Assembly: GCA_041621405.1 (NCBI GenBank)
Contig: JBFKAV010000167.1
Location: forward strand, 1 to 7,128
Direction: 5' to 3'
Length of the DNA stretch: 7,128 bases
Origin: JBFKAV01 sp041621405
Lineage (GTDB): Bacteria; Pseudomonadota; Alphaproteobacteria; Rhodobacterales; Rhodobacteraceae
Shown: positions 6,023 to 7,128 of the stretch, piece by piece
How the letters are laid out: each line of letters begins with the position of its first letter
Position numbering within the stretch: position 1 is the stretch's first letter
Notes under the pieces: generated by a model
The model's input: the letters and a program-made list of their open reading frames with translations, nothing else
Databases searched by the model: none
Told to the model about the DNA's origin: nothing
Position numbers and translations under genes: made by a program

Positions 6023-7128
6023 AGCAACCCCCGCCCGGCCAGGTTGCGCATCAAGGCCCCGGCGCCGAAGCGCCACTCCGGGCATTCGGTCGACAGCCGC
6101 ACGGTGTTGACCAGCGCCCCGAGCTTCGGCTCGGAGATCGTCACCACGTCGCCCAGCTTGTGGGTGAAGCCCTGCCCTTTCGCGTCGCGGTCCTGGATCG
6201 GCGCAAAGAGCGTGCCGAGGAACAGCACGATGCCGTCAGGATACTGGTGATGCCGGCCGATCGTCTGCGCCACGATGTCGGCCGGCCGCCGGCTGATCTG
6301 GGTCATCGAGGAATGGCCATCGAGCACGAAGCCGTCCTCGCCCTCGACACGCAGGCTCAGCTCCGCGGCCTTGACGTCGGCCATCGTGTAGCCGTCGTGG
6401 AAGATCCGGAGGAACGGCCCGATCGAGCAGGAGGCGTTGTTGTCCTTAGCCTTGGGCAGCAAGAGCGCCGAGCGTCCCTCGATGTCGCGCAGGTTGACGT
6501 CGTTGCCGAGCGTGGCGCCGAGGATCGCGCCCTTCGAGTTCACCGCCAGCACGATCTCCGGCTCGGGGTTGTTCCAGCGCGAGCCCTGCAGGATCCCGAT
6601 CGCGGCGCCCCAGCCCACCGAGGCCATCGGCTGGGTCTTGTTGAAGACCTCGGCGTCGGGGCCGATCCCGACCTCTAGGTATTGCGACCAGAGCCCCTCG
6701 GCCTGCAGAAGCGCCTTGACCCGCATCGCCTTCTCCGAGCCCGGCTCGATCCCGACGAGGCTCGCGCCGATCGCCCCCTGCACCTTGGCCCGGATCGCCT
6801 CGGCGCGGTCGGGGTCGCCCGCCGCCTGCTCCTCGATCACCCGCTCCACCATCGATTCCGCGAAGGTGACGCCCGCGGCCTTCACCGCCTGCAGGTCGCA
6901 GGGCGCGAGCAGGTGCAGCCGGTCCTCGCCCGCGCCTTCCACCGAGCCGGCGACGAGATCGGTCAGTGAACAGACCTCCTCACCCCCGGCTGCGTGCAGA
7001 TAGCCCGCCGGGTCGTCCATCTCCAGAAGGTCGCGCATCGTCGGCGCCTCGCGCGCGGTGATGTCGAGGACGGTCTCGCCCCTGAGCGTCACCAGCGCCG
7101 GGCCGATGCCGGGCCGCCAGACGCGCCC
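6019..7128 (-). CDS. xylX: 2-keto-3-deoxy-pentonate dehydratase, XylX-like FAH-superfamily protein (N-terminus off the window)
   Basis: The frame is open from the stop at 6021-6019 to the last base, giving 369 residues. A GTG at 7092 is not the true start: the codons before it read GRVWRPGIGPAL, a family-like leader, so the gene begins beyond base 7128 and probably lacks about 20 residues here. The protein has the fumarylacetoacetate-hydrolase fold, with the metal-binding pattern NNPEPE (Glu189 and Glu191 of the visible part) and Asp210 in GNDVNLRD. Distinctive XylX blocks follow: EGRSALLL, KAKDNNASC (226-234), HHQYPDG (293-299), FLGTLFAP and FTHKLGD. In Caulobacter, XylX dehydrates 2-keto-3-deoxy-D-xylonate to alpha-ketoglutarate semialdehyde; homologues also take the L-arabonate product. 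It is the most upstream visible gene of the operon, and its stop overlaps the kinase start in ATGA. A diketo-acid hydrolase role is possible but less favoured by the KAKDNNASC block. Confidence 0.88.
   Translation of the reverse strand, partial: GRVWRPGIGPALVTLRGETVLDITAREAPTMRDLLEMDDPAGYLHAAGGEEVCSLTDLVAGSVEGAGEDRLHLLAPCDLQAVKAAGVTFAESMVERVIEEQAAGDPDRAEAIRAKVQGAIGASLVGIEPGSEKAMRVKALLQAEGLWSQYLEVGIGPDAEVFNKTQPMASVGWGAAIGILQGSRWNNPEPEIVLAVNSKGAILGATLGNDVNLRDIEGRSALLLPKAKDNNASCSIGPFLRIFHDGYTMADVKAAELSLRVEGEDGFVLDGHSSMTQISRRPADIVAQTIGRHHQYPDGIVLFLGTLFAPIQDRDAKGQGFTHKLGDVVTISEPKLGALVNTVRLSTECPEWRFGAGALMRNLAGRGLL

Noticed and set aside
6023..6085. Longer N-terminus for the kinase starting at 6085
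   Set aside because: The extra 21 residues overlap the dehydratase coding sequence and do not resemble KdgK, whose conserved start begins right at the ATGATG.

Overview
The window is GC-rich bacterial chromosome with dense, tightly packed genes. It most likely comes from an alphaproteobacterium. Three things suggest this: strong G/C bias at third codon positions, a perfect FNR/FnrL-type box (TTGAT-N4-ATCAA), and sugar-acid proteins resembling the Caulobacter-type Weimberg pathway. A Rhodobacteraceae-like host is my best guess but cannot be proven from this sequence alone. I see no RNA genes, insertion sequences, CRISPR arrays or phage genes. Six complete or partial genes of recognisable families, plus one regulator, explain almost all of the DNA.

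Layout, left to right. (1) 1-988, minus strand: the N-terminal 329 codons of a membrane-bound di-iron hydroxylase/desaturase (sterol desaturase / fatty acid hydroxylase superfamily), cut by the window edge. (2) 989-1164: a divergent, comparatively AT-rich control region with a perfect FNR-type palindrome, a TTGACA element, a one-turn direct repeat (GTATCAA twice) and a spaced inverted repeat (ATGTCAA / TTGACAT). (3) 1165-2193, plus strand: a LacI-family regulator. (4) 2194-2403: an intergenic stretch with a small GC-rich hairpin. (5) 2404-3348, plus strand: a D-2-hydroxyacid dehydrogenase of the glyoxylate/hydroxypyruvate reductase type. (6) 3356-7128, minus strand: a compact four-gene catabolic operon read right to left. 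It encodes a FAH-fold 2-keto-3-deoxy-pentonate dehydratase (XylX-like, 5' end off the window), 2-keto-3-deoxygluconate kinase (KdgK), D-erythronate dehydrogenase (DenD) and an SDR sugar 1-dehydrogenase like Caulobacter D-xylose dehydrogenase. The first two junctions are 4-base ATGA stop/start overlaps, and the last gap is 19 bases.

Functionally the right-hand part is a sugar and sugar-acid oxidation locus. The SDR would oxidise an aldose to its lactone. XylX would dehydrate the C5 2-keto-3-deoxy acid toward alpha-ketoglutarate semialdehyde. KdgK would phosphorylate the C6 analogue toward KDPG. DenD would oxidise a C4 aldonate. The hydroxyacid dehydrogenase could deal with glyoxylate, hydroxypyruvate or a related 2-keto acid by-product. 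The LacI protein is the obvious candidate local regulator. The locus is not a wholly new system. The unusual points are enzymes for C4, C5 and C6 acids in one coupled operon without the usual DenD partners, and an FNR box beside an oxygen-dependent hydroxylase and a sugar regulator.
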